In this document: in pieces, positions 14,807 through 22,967 of the stretch
Layout of the letters: each line of letters begins with the position of its first letter
How positions within the stretch are numbered: position 1 is the stretch's first letter
Assembly (NCBI GenBank): GCA_024277405.1
Contig: JAJRVI010000138.1
Location: 1-26,155, forward strand
Direction: 5' to 3'
DNA from: Fidelibacterota bacterium
GTDB lineage: Bacteria; Bipolaricaulota; Bipolaricaulia; Bipolaricaulales; Bipolaricaulaceae
DNA: 26,155 nucleotides
Notes under the pieces: generated by a model
The model's database searches: none
Seen by the model: the letters and a program-made list of their open reading frames with translations, nothing else
What the model was told of the DNA's origin: nothing
Translations under genes and position numbers: made by a program

Positions 14807-15172
14807 AGAACTCGACGACCTTTTGTGCATGCACGATCAGCCTCTCCGCCTCAGTTTTGGTGTACCCCACTTTAGGGGAACCGAGGGGATGGGCGTTGGG
14901 AGACGGGCAGGGATATAGGCATTATCGCGCTCCAGGGCCCGGTCGATCAGGTCCTCGTGGACGCCGTGTCGCTTCTTGAGCTCCAAGACGAGATCTGCTA
15001 CCGAATGCCCCCAGGCCTCCGCCCCCAGCTTCTGAAACACCGCCTTGACCGCTTTCTCCGCGGCTTGCTGCGCGGAAAAGCAGGCCCACCCATAGAAAGC
15101 GCCCCTAAGGTCAGCACGCGCGTGCTCGAGATCGCGTTTGGCCTGATCCAGCCAGTCTTTGCTCCGCTCCAT
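14775..15172 (-). pseudogene. HEPN-domain protein (toxin-type), frameshifted near its end
   Basis: The intact part, MERSKDWLDQAKRDLEHA with WACFSAQQAAEKAVKAVF and WGHSVADLVLELKKRH, is a standard HEPN domain (PF05168 type). After PARLPTPIPSVP the frame breaks near 14868-14878. Adding one base restores VGYTKTEAERLIVHAQKVV and a stop at 14775, giving 132 residues, the usual HEPN length. Unrepaired, the frame ends at 14837 with an unrelated tail. HEPN proteins of this kind are RNases or RNA-binding toxins paired with MNT partners, which here follows directly. The ATG at 15172 shares a base with the leuC-like stop (TGATG); a GTG one codon upstream is an alternative. Either a pseudogene or a sequence error at a C run. 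Confidence 0.75.
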
Positions 15173-16422
15173 CACAATCGCTCCGGGGAGGTGATCCTCC
15201 CGAACAGGGCCGAGGCGGCGGCGGTGGCGGGGGAGCAGAGGTAAGTGGGTCCCCTCCCCTGCTTCCCGGGGAAGTTACGGTTACCGGTGGAGAGCTGCAC
15301 CTCCCCCTCGCCGGTCATCCCGATCTGCCCCTGGGCGCAACCGGCGCAGGATGGGTGGGTGATGACCGCTCCGGCGTCGTACAGCGCCTCCAGCCACCCC
15401 TCCTTGAGGAGCCGCCCCCAGACCCTGCGGGTGGCGGGGGCTACCTTCAGCACCACCCCCTTGGCCACCTTCCTCCCCTTCAGGATCTCGGCCACCAGGC
15501 GGATGTCCTCGTAGCGCCCGTTGGTACAGGAGCCCACGAACACCGTGTCCACCCGTTCCCCCTCGAGCTCGGAGACGTCGTGCACGTTGTCCGGCCGGGG
15601 CGGGGCAGCGATCTGGGGTTTCAGGTCGGAGACATCGAATTCGAGTTCCTGGACATACGCCGCATCCGGGTCGGCGGTGGGGTAGGGAAAGTCCCGTCGT
15701 CCCGTGACCCCTTCCACGAACGCCCACAGGGAGTCGGATGGGGGGAGGAAGACGGAGATCGCCCCCATCTCCGTGGCCATGGAGCACAGGGTGATCCGTC
15801 CCGCCATGTCCATGGCCTCCACCTGCTCCCCGTAGATCTCCACCGCCTTCCCCAGCGCTCCCCGGGAGCCCAGCTCTCCCACCAGGAAGAGGGTCAGGTC
15901 CTTGGCGGTGACGGGATACCCGTATCTCCCCGTGATCGCGATCTTTACGGTGGGGGGGACCTCGAACCACGTCCTCCCGTGGCGGAAGGCGAAGGCGATG
16001 TCCACGTCCCCCATCCCCTGGCCGAAGGCCCCCACCGCCCCGAGGAGATTGAGGTGGGAATCGGTCCCCACCACCGTGGCCCCGGGAACGGCGATCCCCT
16101 CCTCCATGAGCACGTGGGACCCGATCCCCGAGTCCACGTCGTAGACCCTGATCCCCTGTTCCCGGGCGAAGGTGCGGCAGATCTGCTGGTTCTGGGCATA
16201 GGCGATGGTGTTGGCCGGGGCGTTGCAGTCGAAGGTGAAGAACGTCCTCCGGGGATCGGCCACCCGTTCCCCCGGATAGGCCTCGCGGAAACGCTTCACC
16301 ACGTTGGCCCCGGCGAAGTCCCGGGCGCTGCGCACATCCAGGTCCAGCCAGATCACCTTCCCCGGCGCCACCTCGTCACCCGAGTGCGCCGCGAAGATAT
16401 TCTCGATGGCGGTTTTACCCAT
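15172..16422 (-). CDS. leuC: Aconitase-family (LeuC-like) large subunit
   Basis: A 416-residue large subunit of the 3-isopropylmalate dehydratase/homoaconitase family, which holds the [4Fe-4S] cluster. Cluster ligands are visible: C299 in VGSCTNGR, and C359 and C362 in HPSCAGC. Other family motifs are SGIGSHVLMEEG (98-109), GTDSHLNLLGAVGAF (119-133) and ATEMGA. Length fits the archaeal-type (LeuC/HacA) group. It should form a heterodimer with a LeuD-type subunit, and two candidates are encoded in the same array. The ATG at 16422 lies inside the DUF5615 3' end (8-nt overlap) with AAGGAGAGAGG upstream. Substrate could be isopropylmalate, homocitrate, citrate or citramalate; the adjacent dehydrogenase favours a (homo)isocitrate-like product, by inference. 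Confidence 0.88.
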   Translation of the reverse strand: MGKTAIENIFAAHSGDEVAPGKVIWLDLDVRSARDFAGANVVKRFREAYPGERVADPRRTFFTFDCNAPANTIAYAQNQQICRTFAREQGIRVYDVDSGIGSHVLMEEGIAVPGATVVGTDSHLNLLGAVGAFGQGMGDVDIAFAFRHGRTWFEVPPTVKIAITGRYGYPVTAKDLTLFLVGELGSRGALGKAVEIYGEQVEAMDMAGRITLCSMATEMGAISVFLPPSDSLWAFVEGVTGRRDFPYPTADPDAAYVQELEFDVSDLKPQIAAPPRPDNVHDVSELEGERVDTVFVGSCTNGRYEDIRLVAEILKGRKVAKGVVLKVAPATRRVWGRLLKEGWLEALYDAGAVITHPSCAGCAQGQIGMTGEGEVQLSTGNRNFPGKQGRGPTYLCSPATAAASALFGRITSPERL

Positions 16423-16795
16423 CTCCTCTCTCCTTCGGGGGGCGGATCCTTATCTGCCCGGGGCGTAGCACACATAGGCGCCCCCGCAGGTCCTCCTCGC
16501 CCAAGTTGCCCAATGCTTGCACAATGGCTTCACACATCTCCGAAATCGGAGCATCGACGGGGAACCGCACCACCACTATGCCGTGGTGCCTTCCCAGCGG
16601 AAAACGGAGCAGGTTTCCGAAGCCTTTGTCGGCCGAGAGCAACACGGCTTCCAGCTCTTGAGCTTGTTTGAAGACCTGGTCATCCGGGATTCCACGCAGT
16701 CCGAGTTCCCGGAGATCCCAAACGGTGTGCCCCGCTTCCCGTAGCATCTTTGTTAACGTGCGGGGAAGGTTTTCATCCACTAATAACTTCAGCAT
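16415..16795 (-). CDS. DUF5615 PIN-like protein, putative toxin
   Basis: A 126-residue PIN-like protein. It starts MLKLLVDENLPRTL, followed by GHTVWDLRELGLRGIPDD and VLLSADKGFGNL. The conserved acidic residues D7, E8, D39/D40 and the Asp of SADKGFG form the expected metal-binding site of a PIN-like RNase. DUF5615 proteins are routinely paired with DUF433 proteins in toxin-antitoxin-like modules, and the DUF433 gene is directly upstream with a 1-nt TGATG overlap. The 3' end carries the ribosome binding site and ATG of the leuC-like gene (8-nt overlap), so it is translationally locked to a metabolic gene. RNase activity is inferred from the family. Confidence 0.85.
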   Translation of the reverse strand: MLKLLVDENLPRTLTKMLREAGHTVWDLRELGLRGIPDDQVFKQAQELEAVLLSADKGFGNLLRFPLGRHHGIVVVRFPVDAPISEMCEAIVQALGNLGEEDLRGRLCVLRPGQIRIRPPKERGDG

Positions 16796-17025
16796 CAGCC
16801 GACCGCGTGCACCTCTTCTTCCGCAATAACCGAGGCCGCGTAGCGGAGCACAGCAAGCACCTGCTCCCGGGATAGATCGTACTCCGCCATTACATCCTCC
16901 ACTGAAGCCCCGCCGGCTAGCTTCCCCAACACGACCTCCACCGGAACCCGCGTCCCTTTGATCACGGGCTTTCCAAAACACACCCGCTCATCTACCACGA
17001 TGCCCGGTGCGATCTCCCGATCCAT
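16795..17025 (-). CDS. DUF433 protein, putative antitoxin of the DUF5615 pair
   Basis: A 76-residue protein. It shows the DUF433 signature ERVCFGKPVIKGTRVPVEVV followed by a helix-turn-helix-like ASVEDVMAEYDLSREQVLAVL. DUF433 proteins act as the DNA-binding or neutralising partner of DUF5615 toxins. The ATG at 17025 is chosen because it lies 1 nt after the dehydrogenase stop and has GGGAGGGCG at a proper distance inside that gene; an ATG at 17052 would add nine residues. Any self-regulation of the module would have to act within a metabolic operon, since no promoter-sized gap exists before it. Confidence 0.85.
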   Translation of the reverse strand: MDREIAPGIVVDERVCFGKPVIKGTRVPVEVVLGKLAGGASVEDVMAEYDLSREQVLAVLRYAASVIAEEEVHAVG

Positions 17026-17026
17026 C

Positions 17027-18154
<1,128 letters not shown>

Positions 18155-18649
18155 CTACCTCTCCTCCGCGAGCTTTTTCTTGAGATGTGGGATGAGCCCC
18201 CCGTCCCGCAGGATCTCCAGGACCGTCCCGGGAAGCGGGGGGAACCGGTATTCCTTCCCCTGGTGGCGCAGGATCCCCACCTCGGGATCGAGCTCCACCT
18301 CGTCCCCGTGTTGGATGGCGTCCACCGCCTCGGGGATCTCCAGGACCAGTAGCCCGTTGTTGATGGCGTTTCGGAAGAAGATGCGGGCGAAGGACTTGGC
18401 GATCACCGCCCCCACCCCCGCGGCCACGAGGCAAACCGCGGCCTGCTCCCGGGAGGACCCCATCCCGAAGTTCTTCCCCGCCACGATCACGTCCCCGGGC
18501 TTCACCCCTTTGGCGAAGTCGGGATCGAGATCCTCCAGGGCGTGTTTGGCCATCTCCTCAGGCTCCATGCGGGCGTAGGTGTAACGGCCGGGGAAGATCA
18601 CGTCGGTGTTCACATCGTCCCCGTATTTCCAGACTCTCCCCCGTATCAT
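18155..18649 (-). CDS. leuD: Aconitase-family (LeuD-like) small subunit 2
   Basis: A 164-residue small subunit of the same family as the gene at 14014 but clearly divergent from it. Motifs: DDVNTDVIFPGRYTYARM (about 10-27), KPGDVIVAGKNFGMGSSRE and AVIAKSFARIFFRNAINNG. This is the common archaeal/thermophile LeuD type. It is the first gene of the array; its TAG stop directly abuts the dehydrogenase ATG. The ATG at 18649 has GAGGTGA about 7 nt upstream. Because only one large subunit is visible, the two small subunits may give it two substrates, or one may pair with a large subunit encoded elsewhere. Confidence 0.87.
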   Translation of the reverse strand: MIRGRVWKYGDDVNTDVIFPGRYTYARMEPEEMAKHALEDLDPDFAKGVKPGDVIVAGKNFGMGSSREQAAVCLVAAGVGAVIAKSFARIFFRNAINNGLLVLEIPEAVDAIQHGDEVELDPEVGILRHQGKEYRFPPLPGTVLEILRDGGLIPHLKKKLAEER

Positions 18650-18671
18650 CCCGTTTTCACCTCGCGGGTCG

Positions 18672-18700
18672 ATGGTACCCGAGAACGCGATGTGGCTAAA
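18672..18700 (-). promoter_or_regulatory. Possible promoter of the metabolic array
   Basis: On the minus strand TTTAGC (18700-18695), a 17-nt spacer and TACCAT (18677-18672) lie between the upstream gene's terminator and the leuD-like 2 start. The hexamers are weak. A promoter is expected here because the strong terminator next to it would block read-through. Confidence 0.35.
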
Positions 18701-18727
18701 AAAGCGGCGGCCCCAAGGGGCCGCCGC
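18698..18727 (-). terminator. Strong intrinsic terminator of the Gly/Lys-rich secreted protein gene
   Basis: An 11-bp GC stem (GCGGCGGCCCC with its complement, 2-nt loop as drawn) followed on the minus strand by TTTTTT. It lies 28 nt after the stop codon at 18755. It is a textbook rho-independent terminator and marks the border between that gene and the metabolic array. Confidence 0.9.
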
Positions 18728-18754
18728 ACGCAAGCATCGGGAACTCCGCGGGGC

Positions 18755-19582
18755 TCAGCCGCCCTTCCCCTTTCCGGGCCCCTTCCCTTTACCGGAGCCC
18801 TTCCCCTTGCCGTGTCCCGGCTTGTCGGATCCGTTTTTGCCGTCATCGTCCTCGCCTTTGTCCGCGCCCTTCCCCTTGCCGCCCTTTCCCTTGCCGGGGT
18901 GTTCGCCTTTCCCGTTGGAGCCGTGGCCCTGGCCGTGTCCCTCCTCGATCAGCTCTTCCAGGGCGGCGAGGATCTCCTCCTCGTTCGCCCCCTGACGGGT
19001 CAACGATCTGACGAGGCGGACTACCTGGCCGGCGGGGACATCGGAGTCCAGGGCTTCCGCGATCCGCTGCAAGAGCACGGCGGACAGCTCCTCCCCGGAT
19101 TCCCGTAAGGCCTTTATGACGCCGAGCAGTGCCATCAGATCGCGCTCACCCGACGCCAGGGGGCCGAGCTCCTCGATCTCGACGACCTCCTGCAGGGCGG
19201 CGAGCACCTCGTCGTAGGCCGCCCCCTCGGCGGTGATCGCGGCCAGGGCCAACTCCAGGGCCCGCACGGCAAGGCCTATCTTGTCTTCTGCCGTGAGGTC
19301 GGCCCAACCCACGGTCTCCAGGAGATCCAGCGCCTGCTCGGGAGTGATGAGCCCGAGCTCCACCGCAGTGGAGACGAGGAGCGTCAGCGTCTCGACGTGG
19401 GTCTCCGGCACGAGGGTGTTTTCCTGTATCAACGAGATGACCGATTCCAACGTGACCGCGGCCGTCTGCTCCTCGCCCACCAACGTGACGGGGGCCGTCT
19501 GGACCTCCTGCGCTCCAGCGGGGACGGCCCCTGCCGCCGCGCAGAGCACGATCCCTAAAACCGTAGAAACGGCCCGTTTCAT
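18755..19582 (-). CDS. Secreted helical protein with a Gly/Lys-rich tail
   Basis: A 275-residue protein I do not recognise as a family. A signal peptide (1-24, cleavage likely after AGA) precedes an acidic, mostly helical body (about 40-212) rich in Ala, Leu and Glu, with recurring helices such as LESVISLIQENTLVPETHVETL and PEQALDLLETVGWADL. The last 61 residues (215-275) are a low-complexity tail of Gly, Lys, His and Asp, including repeats of GKGKG. The body is acidic and the tail strongly basic, which suggests binding to a polyanion such as DNA, LPS or acidic polysaccharide, or to itself; this is inference. Good Shine-Dalgarno AAGGAGGGG precedes the ATG. It has its own -10 element and its own terminator, so it is a single-gene unit. 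Confidence 0.78.
   Translation of the reverse strand: MKRAVSTVLGIVLCAAAGAVPAGAQEVQTAPVTLVGEEQTAAVTLESVISLIQENTLVPETHVETLTLLVSTAVELGLITPEQALDLLETVGWADLTAEDKIGLAVRALELALAAITAEGAAYDEVLAALQEVVEIEELGPLASGERDLMALLGVIKALRESGEELSAVLLQRIAEALDSDVPAGQVVRLVRSLTRQGANEEEILAALEELIEEGHGQGHGSNGKGEHPGKGKGGKGKGADKGEDDDGKNGSDKPGHGKGKGSGKGKGPGKGKGG
18758..18940 (-). repeat. Low-complexity coding repeat (Gly/Lys tail)
   Basis: Degenerate short repeats of the type GGSAAGGGSAAG on the coding strand encode the GKGKG tail. Such tracts can slip in replication, so tail length may vary between strains. Confidence 0.6.
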
Positions 19583-19627
19583 CTCCGCTCCCCTCCTTAC
19601 CCCGAACCTCGGTTACAACCATTTTCC

Positions 19628-19633
19628 ATTATA
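19628..19633 (-). promoter_or_regulatory. -10 element for the secreted Gly/Lys-rich protein gene
   Basis: Perfect TATAAT on the minus strand, about 46 nt before the ATG at 19582, leaving room for a short leader with the ribosome binding site. No good -35 is visible at 16-18 nt, so an activator or another promoter class may be needed. Confidence 0.5.
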
Positions 19634-19739
19634 CAGGGTTCGCCCCCAGGGCGGGCTTCCGGCCCCGTTTGGCTTTCGACGGACGGAATCCGCCGCACGA
19701 GGGGGCTGTCCAGAGCCACCACATCGGCGGCGACACCCC

Positions 19740-19768
19740 TTGTCGGGCGCTTTCCCGCGCAATGTTAT
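19740..19768 (+). promoter_or_regulatory. Predicted promoter of the padR-ABC operon
   Basis: TTGTCG (19740-19745), a 17-nt spacer and TGTTAT (19763-19768), each matching 4 of 6 consensus positions. The predicted start falls inside the palindrome that begins at 19768, a typical repressor arrangement. Confidence 0.4.
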
Positions 19769-19791
19769 CGGGTCCGATATATCGGTACCGA
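19768..19791. promoter_or_regulatory. Palindromic operator, probable PadR binding site
   Basis: A 24-bp inverted repeat: a perfect 12-bp core CCGATATATCGG flanked by TCGG and CCGA arms, with only the two GT/TA positions on each side mismatched. It ends 10 nt before the padR ATG and overlaps the predicted start of transcription, so autorepression of the padR-ABC operon is likely. Binding is inferred from position and symmetry. Confidence 0.65.
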
Positions 19792-19801
19792 AAGGAATCT
19801 C

Positions 19802-20248
19802 ATGGTAGCACGGGGAATGCTCAGGGTTTGGATCCTGAAACTCATCTCCCAGGGGCCGAAGACCGGCTACGGGATCATCAAGGAAATGCAGCGGAAGATC
19901 GGCTGGCAGCCTTCGCCGGGTTCGGTCTATCCCCTGCTCCAAATGCTGCGAGAAGAGGGGATCCTGGAGGCGAGACCGGCGGGGAAGAAGGTGTATTGGG
20001 AATTGACCCCGAAGGGAGAACGCTACTTGAACGAGCTTCGGGAGAAACGGCGGCAGTGGCTCGCGGAACTGGGGATAAAGGAACAAGCGGTGTGGCGGGT
20101 GTTCGATGATCCCGACCACCCCCTCGGGCTCCTTCCCCCTTTGGCCCATCTCGCCTGGCGGGCCTTATCCCAGGGCAAAGGGGATGAGGCTTTCCGTGTC
20201 CTGAGAGAGGCGAAGGAGCGACTCGAGACGCTGCTGGAGGGATCATGA
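19802..20248 (+). CDS. PadR-family transcriptional regulator
   Basis: A 148-residue regulator with a PadR winged-helix domain (about 4-78). The family pattern is clear: LRVWILKLISQGPKTGYGII, then PSPGSVYPLLQMLREEGIL and KKVYWELTPKGERYL, the wing. A helical C-terminal dimerisation region follows (about 80-145). PadR proteins often repress the transporter operon they belong to and respond to toxic small molecules. The ATG follows AAAGGA by 5-6 nt. The stop overlaps the ATPase start by ATGA, so the three genes are translationally coupled. The palindrome just upstream is the likely operator. Confidence 0.92.
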   Translation: MVARGMLRVWILKLISQGPKTGYGIIKEMQRKIGWQPSPGSVYPLLQMLREEGILEARPAGKKVYWELTPKGERYLNELREKRRQWLAELGIKEQAVWRVFDDPDHPLGLLPPLAHLAWRALSQGKGDEAFRVLREAKERLETLLEGS

Positions 20249-21261
20249 ACAACGCGATTGAGGTCGAAAATCTCATCAAGGTATACAAAAACGGGGTGCG
20301 AGCGGTGGACGGGGTTTCTTTCTCCGTCCACGAGCGGGAGATCTTCGGCTTCCTCGGGCCGAACGGGGCGGGAAAGTCCACCACCATAAAGTGCGTGATC
20401 GGGCTGCTCCGGCCCACTTCGGGGACGATCCGTGTGCTCGGGGCGGACACAGGCCAGGACCCCGGGGTGGTTAAGAGGAATATCGGCTACGCCGCCCAGG
20501 AAACGGCGGTGGACGATCGCCTTACGGGGTGGGAGAACCTCTACCTCCAGGGACGGTTCTACCACCTTCCCCGGGCGGAGATCCGTCGCCGAGGGGAGGA
20601 GGTCCTGAAACTCTTCGGCCTGTGGGAGCGGCGGAACGATGTTGCCGGGACCTACTCCGGGGGGATGCTCAAGCGCCTGGATATCGCCTGCGCCCTCATC
20701 CACCGCCCGAGGATCCTGTTCTTGGACGAACCCACCCTGGGCCTCGATGTGCAGACCCGGAAGACCATCTGGGAGTACATCGAGATGCTCCGCGGGGAGC
20801 ACGGGATGACCATCTTCCTCACGACCCATTACATGGAGGAGGCGGATGCCCTCTCGGATCGGGTGGCCATCATCGACCGGGGGAAGATCGTGGCCCTGGA
20901 CCGGCCCGGGGCCCTGAAGGCCGGGATCGGGTGGGACCTCATCACGGTGCGGTTCTCCACCGACGGGGGGGAGCTTGGGGGGTTATTGTCGGCCCTCCTG
21001 GCCTTACCCGAGGTGCGGGAAGTCCGGGAGACCGAGGACGGGATCTACCGCATCGCGGTGGAGCGGAACGGCGACCGGCTCATCCCGAGGATCGTGCGCC
21101 TGGCCGAGGCCAGGGGGATCGGGATCCACTCCATCCGCCTCAAACGCCCGACCCTCAACGACGTCTACCTGCACTATACCGGGAGGGAGATCCGCGAGGC
21201 CGAGGGCTCCCGGGAGGAGCTCATCCGCAGCCGGGTTATGGCGAGGAGGATCCGGAGATGA
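20245..21261 (+). CDS. ABC-2 type exporter ATP-binding protein (DrrA-like)
   Basis: A 338-residue ATPase. Motifs: Walker A GPNGAGKS (38-45), Q-loop YAAQE (about 82-86), signature YSGGM (137-141), Walker B ILFLDE (157-162) and switch histidine in LTTHYMEEA. The extra C-terminal domain (about 230-330), with LKRPTLNDVYLHYTG, is typical of DrrA/NodI-type exporter ATPases. It should dimerise and drive the ABC-2 permease encoded next, exporting a drug, lipid or peptide. The start overlaps padR and the stop overlaps the permease ATG, both as ATGA. Confidence 0.92.
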   Translation: MNNAIEVENLIKVYKNGVRAVDGVSFSVHEREIFGFLGPNGAGKSTTIKCVIGLLRPTSGTIRVLGADTGQDPGVVKRNIGYAAQETAVDDRLTGWENLYLQGRFYHLPRAEIRRRGEEVLKLFGLWERRNDVAGTYSGGMLKRLDIACALIHRPRILFLDEPTLGLDVQTRKTIWEYIEMLRGEHGMTIFLTTHYMEEADALSDRVAIIDRGKIVALDRPGALKAGIGWDLITVRFSTDGGELGGLLSALLALPEVREVRETEDGIYRIAVERNGDRLIPRIVRLAEARGIGIHSIRLKRPTLNDVYLHYTGREIREAEGSREELIRSRVMARRIRR

Positions 21262-22040
21262 CGTTCCTTTCCGATGTGTGGTACGTGGCCTGGCGGGAAC
21301 TCGTCAAATTCTTCCGGGCGAAAGTCCGTGTGGTGGTCACGTTGATTCAGCCCCTTCTCTGGCTTGGACTTATGGGGAATGTGCTGGAGGGATTCACCAA
21401 AAGCCCTTATGTACAACAGATGCTGGGGACCAGCAGCTATCTGTCCTTCATGACCCCGGGGATTATCCTGATGACGGTCCTCTTCGGCGGGGTGTTTTCG
21501 GGCCTTTCCATCGTGTGGGACCGCAGGATCGGTTACCTGGAAAAGCTGATGGCCGTACCTATCTCCCGGGGCGCGATCCCGCTAGGGAAGATGCTGGCCG
21601 CCGCGATACAGGGCGGGATCCAGGTGCTGGTGATCATCCTCATCGCCACCGCCTTTGGGGTGCGGTTCGCCGCCGGCCCGCTGGGGGTACTTCTAATCCT
21701 GCTTGTGGCGATGTTCTTCAGCAGCATCCTGAGCGGATTTTCCCTCGCCCTCGCCGTGAGGGTGAAGACCCAGGAAACGCTGATGGCGGTGGTGAACTTC
21801 CTCACCATGCCCCTCATGTTCACCAGCAACGCCCTGTTTCCCCGGGAGGCTATGCCGGGCTGGCTCGCGGCCATCGCGAAGGTGAACCCGGTGACCCACG
21901 CCGTGGCCCCGATCCGGGAGCTCACCCTGCGCGGTTGGGATTGGGGCGCCATGTACCCGGGCATCGCGGTGACGGTGGGCCTGGCGTTGGCGATAGGTAT
22001 CTGGGCGCAATGGACCTTCCGGCGGGCCACCGCCGAGTGA
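21258..22040 (+). CDS. ABC-2 type transporter permease (DrrB-like)
   Basis: A 260-residue membrane protein with six predicted helices (about 24-44, 65-88, 112-135, 140-170, 178-195, 232-252). WDRRIGYLEKLMAVPISRG and PLMFTSNALFPREAMPGWL are the conserved signatures of ABC-2 permeases of the DrrB/NodJ group. With the upstream ATPase it forms an exporter under PadR control; the substrate is unknown, and multidrug or self-protection export is the family norm. The ATG overlaps the ATPase stop. The operon appears to end at the hairpin near 22090. Confidence 0.9.
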   Translation: MTFLSDVWYVAWRELVKFFRAKVRVVVTLIQPLLWLGLMGNVLEGFTKSPYVQQMLGTSSYLSFMTPGIILMTVLFGGVFSGLSIVWDRRIGYLEKLMAVPISRGAIPLGKMLAAAIQGGIQVLVIILIATAFGVRFAAGPLGVLLILLVAMFFSSILSGFSLALAVRVKTQETLMAVVNFLTMPLMFTSNALFPREAMPGWLAAIAKVNPVTHAVAPIRELTLRGWDWGAMYPGIAVTVGLALAIGIWAQWTFRRATAE

Positions 22041-22089
22041 GTCCGGGGCGTTCCCGATTCAGGGACAAGAACTTGCGCGTTCCCTCCCC

Positions 22090-22122
22090 GGGAAGGCCCG
22101 GGGGAGATCCCCGAGCCTTCCC
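22090..22122. terminator. Hairpin between convergent operons
   Basis: GGGAAGGC/GCCTTCCC (8 bp) plus inner CGGGG/CCCCG (5 bp), separated by one C-A mismatch, with a 5-nt loop. It lies between the ABC permease stop and the LolA-like gene stop. There is no T tract on either strand, so it may work as a weak bidirectional terminator. Confidence 0.5.
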
Positions 22123-22157
22123 GCGATGATCCCCGGTTTCCAGCGTGCAGGACGAGC

Positions 22158-22967
22158 TCAGAGTCCCTCGATCTGTATCGTGGGCAGCTTTTCGGGATCG
22201 AAGTAATCGTCGGGGATATCCGTCGCCACGCGCGAGAGGATCTCCAGGACCGCCACGTTGCCGGTGGTGAAGTCCCTGATGGTGAGCTTGTGGGGTATGT
22301 AGCCGAGGTCGTCGGCGTAGAGATCGGAGGCCTCGATCACCTTGCCCAGTTCGCCCTCGGCGTCGTAGAACTCGCTGCGGAGCACCACGAAGTTCTCCTT
22401 GTCCACCCAGAGCACGATCCTCGCCCACTCCACCTGGTGCCCCTCTTTCGGGGTGAGGGTGAGCACATAGGCCGGAACCCCGTTCACCTCTCCCTCCCCC
22501 GAGAGTTCGGGCACGTAGTCATCGCGATACCGGAAGCCCTCGGCGATGTCTTCCCGGGTGATCCCGCTACCGGAGATGAATTCTTGCTGGCGGGCTTCCT
22601 CGGAGACGAGTTCCTTCACCAGGCCCAGGGCCGGCAGGTAGAGCCACATCCTCGCCACCCCCTCCACCGGGGTCCAGGAGAGGAACATGGTGCCGGCCAC
22701 CAGCTCGGGCTGGAGGTAGACGATCAGGCTTTTGTCGGGCTGGCCCTCCACGCCCCGGGCCGAATAGACGCGGAACGCGTAGACGTTGGTCACGTCGCCC
22801 TCGGTGATGGTGAACCGCACCGTGGCCACCACCTCTCCCGTTTCCCCGCCCATGAGGCCCTTGCCCTCTACCTTGGCGAGGATCTCGTCGGCGGTGAGCC
22901 CCTGGGCGAGGAGGCCCGTGCCCAGCGAGAGCAGACACCAGACGGCGATGAGTATCTTCCCTTTCAC
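22158..22967 (-). CDS. Outer-membrane lipoprotein-sorting (LolA-like) protein
   Basis: A 269-residue periplasmic protein of the COG2834 / LolA-LppX fold. A signal peptide covers about 1-21. Next come GLTADEILAKVEGKG and TVRFTITEGDVTNVYAFRVYS, then the family block VAGTMFLSWTPVEGVARMWLYLPALGLVKELVSEEARQQE, noted for its W-LYLPA and the (S/G)SDF-like FISGSG. These proteins carry lipid or lipoprotein between membranes in a hydrophobic beta-half-barrel. It starts with GTG at 22967, overlapping the MMPL stop by 4 nt (GTGA), with AAAGGAGGG upstream. Pairing with an MMPL exporter is a recurrent gene arrangement and suggests joint movement of a lipid-like cargo. Confidence 0.87.
   Translation of the reverse strand: MKGKILIAVWCLLSLGTGLLAQGLTADEILAKVEGKGLMGGETGEVVATVRFTITEGDVTNVYAFRVYSARGVEGQPDKSLIVYLQPELVAGTMFLSWTPVEGVARMWLYLPALGLVKELVSEEARQQEFISGSGITREDIAEGFRYRDDYVPELSGEGEVNGVPAYVLTLTPKEGHQVEWARIVLWVDKENFVVLRSEFYDAEGELGKVIEASDLYADDLGYIPHKLTIRDFTTGNVAVLEILSRVATDIPDDYFDPEKLPTIQIEGL

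Noticed and set aside
18758..18940. Short repeated units as a CRISPR or regulatory repeat array
   Set aside because: They are in frame within a coding sequence and simply encode the Gly/Lys tail; there are no spacers.
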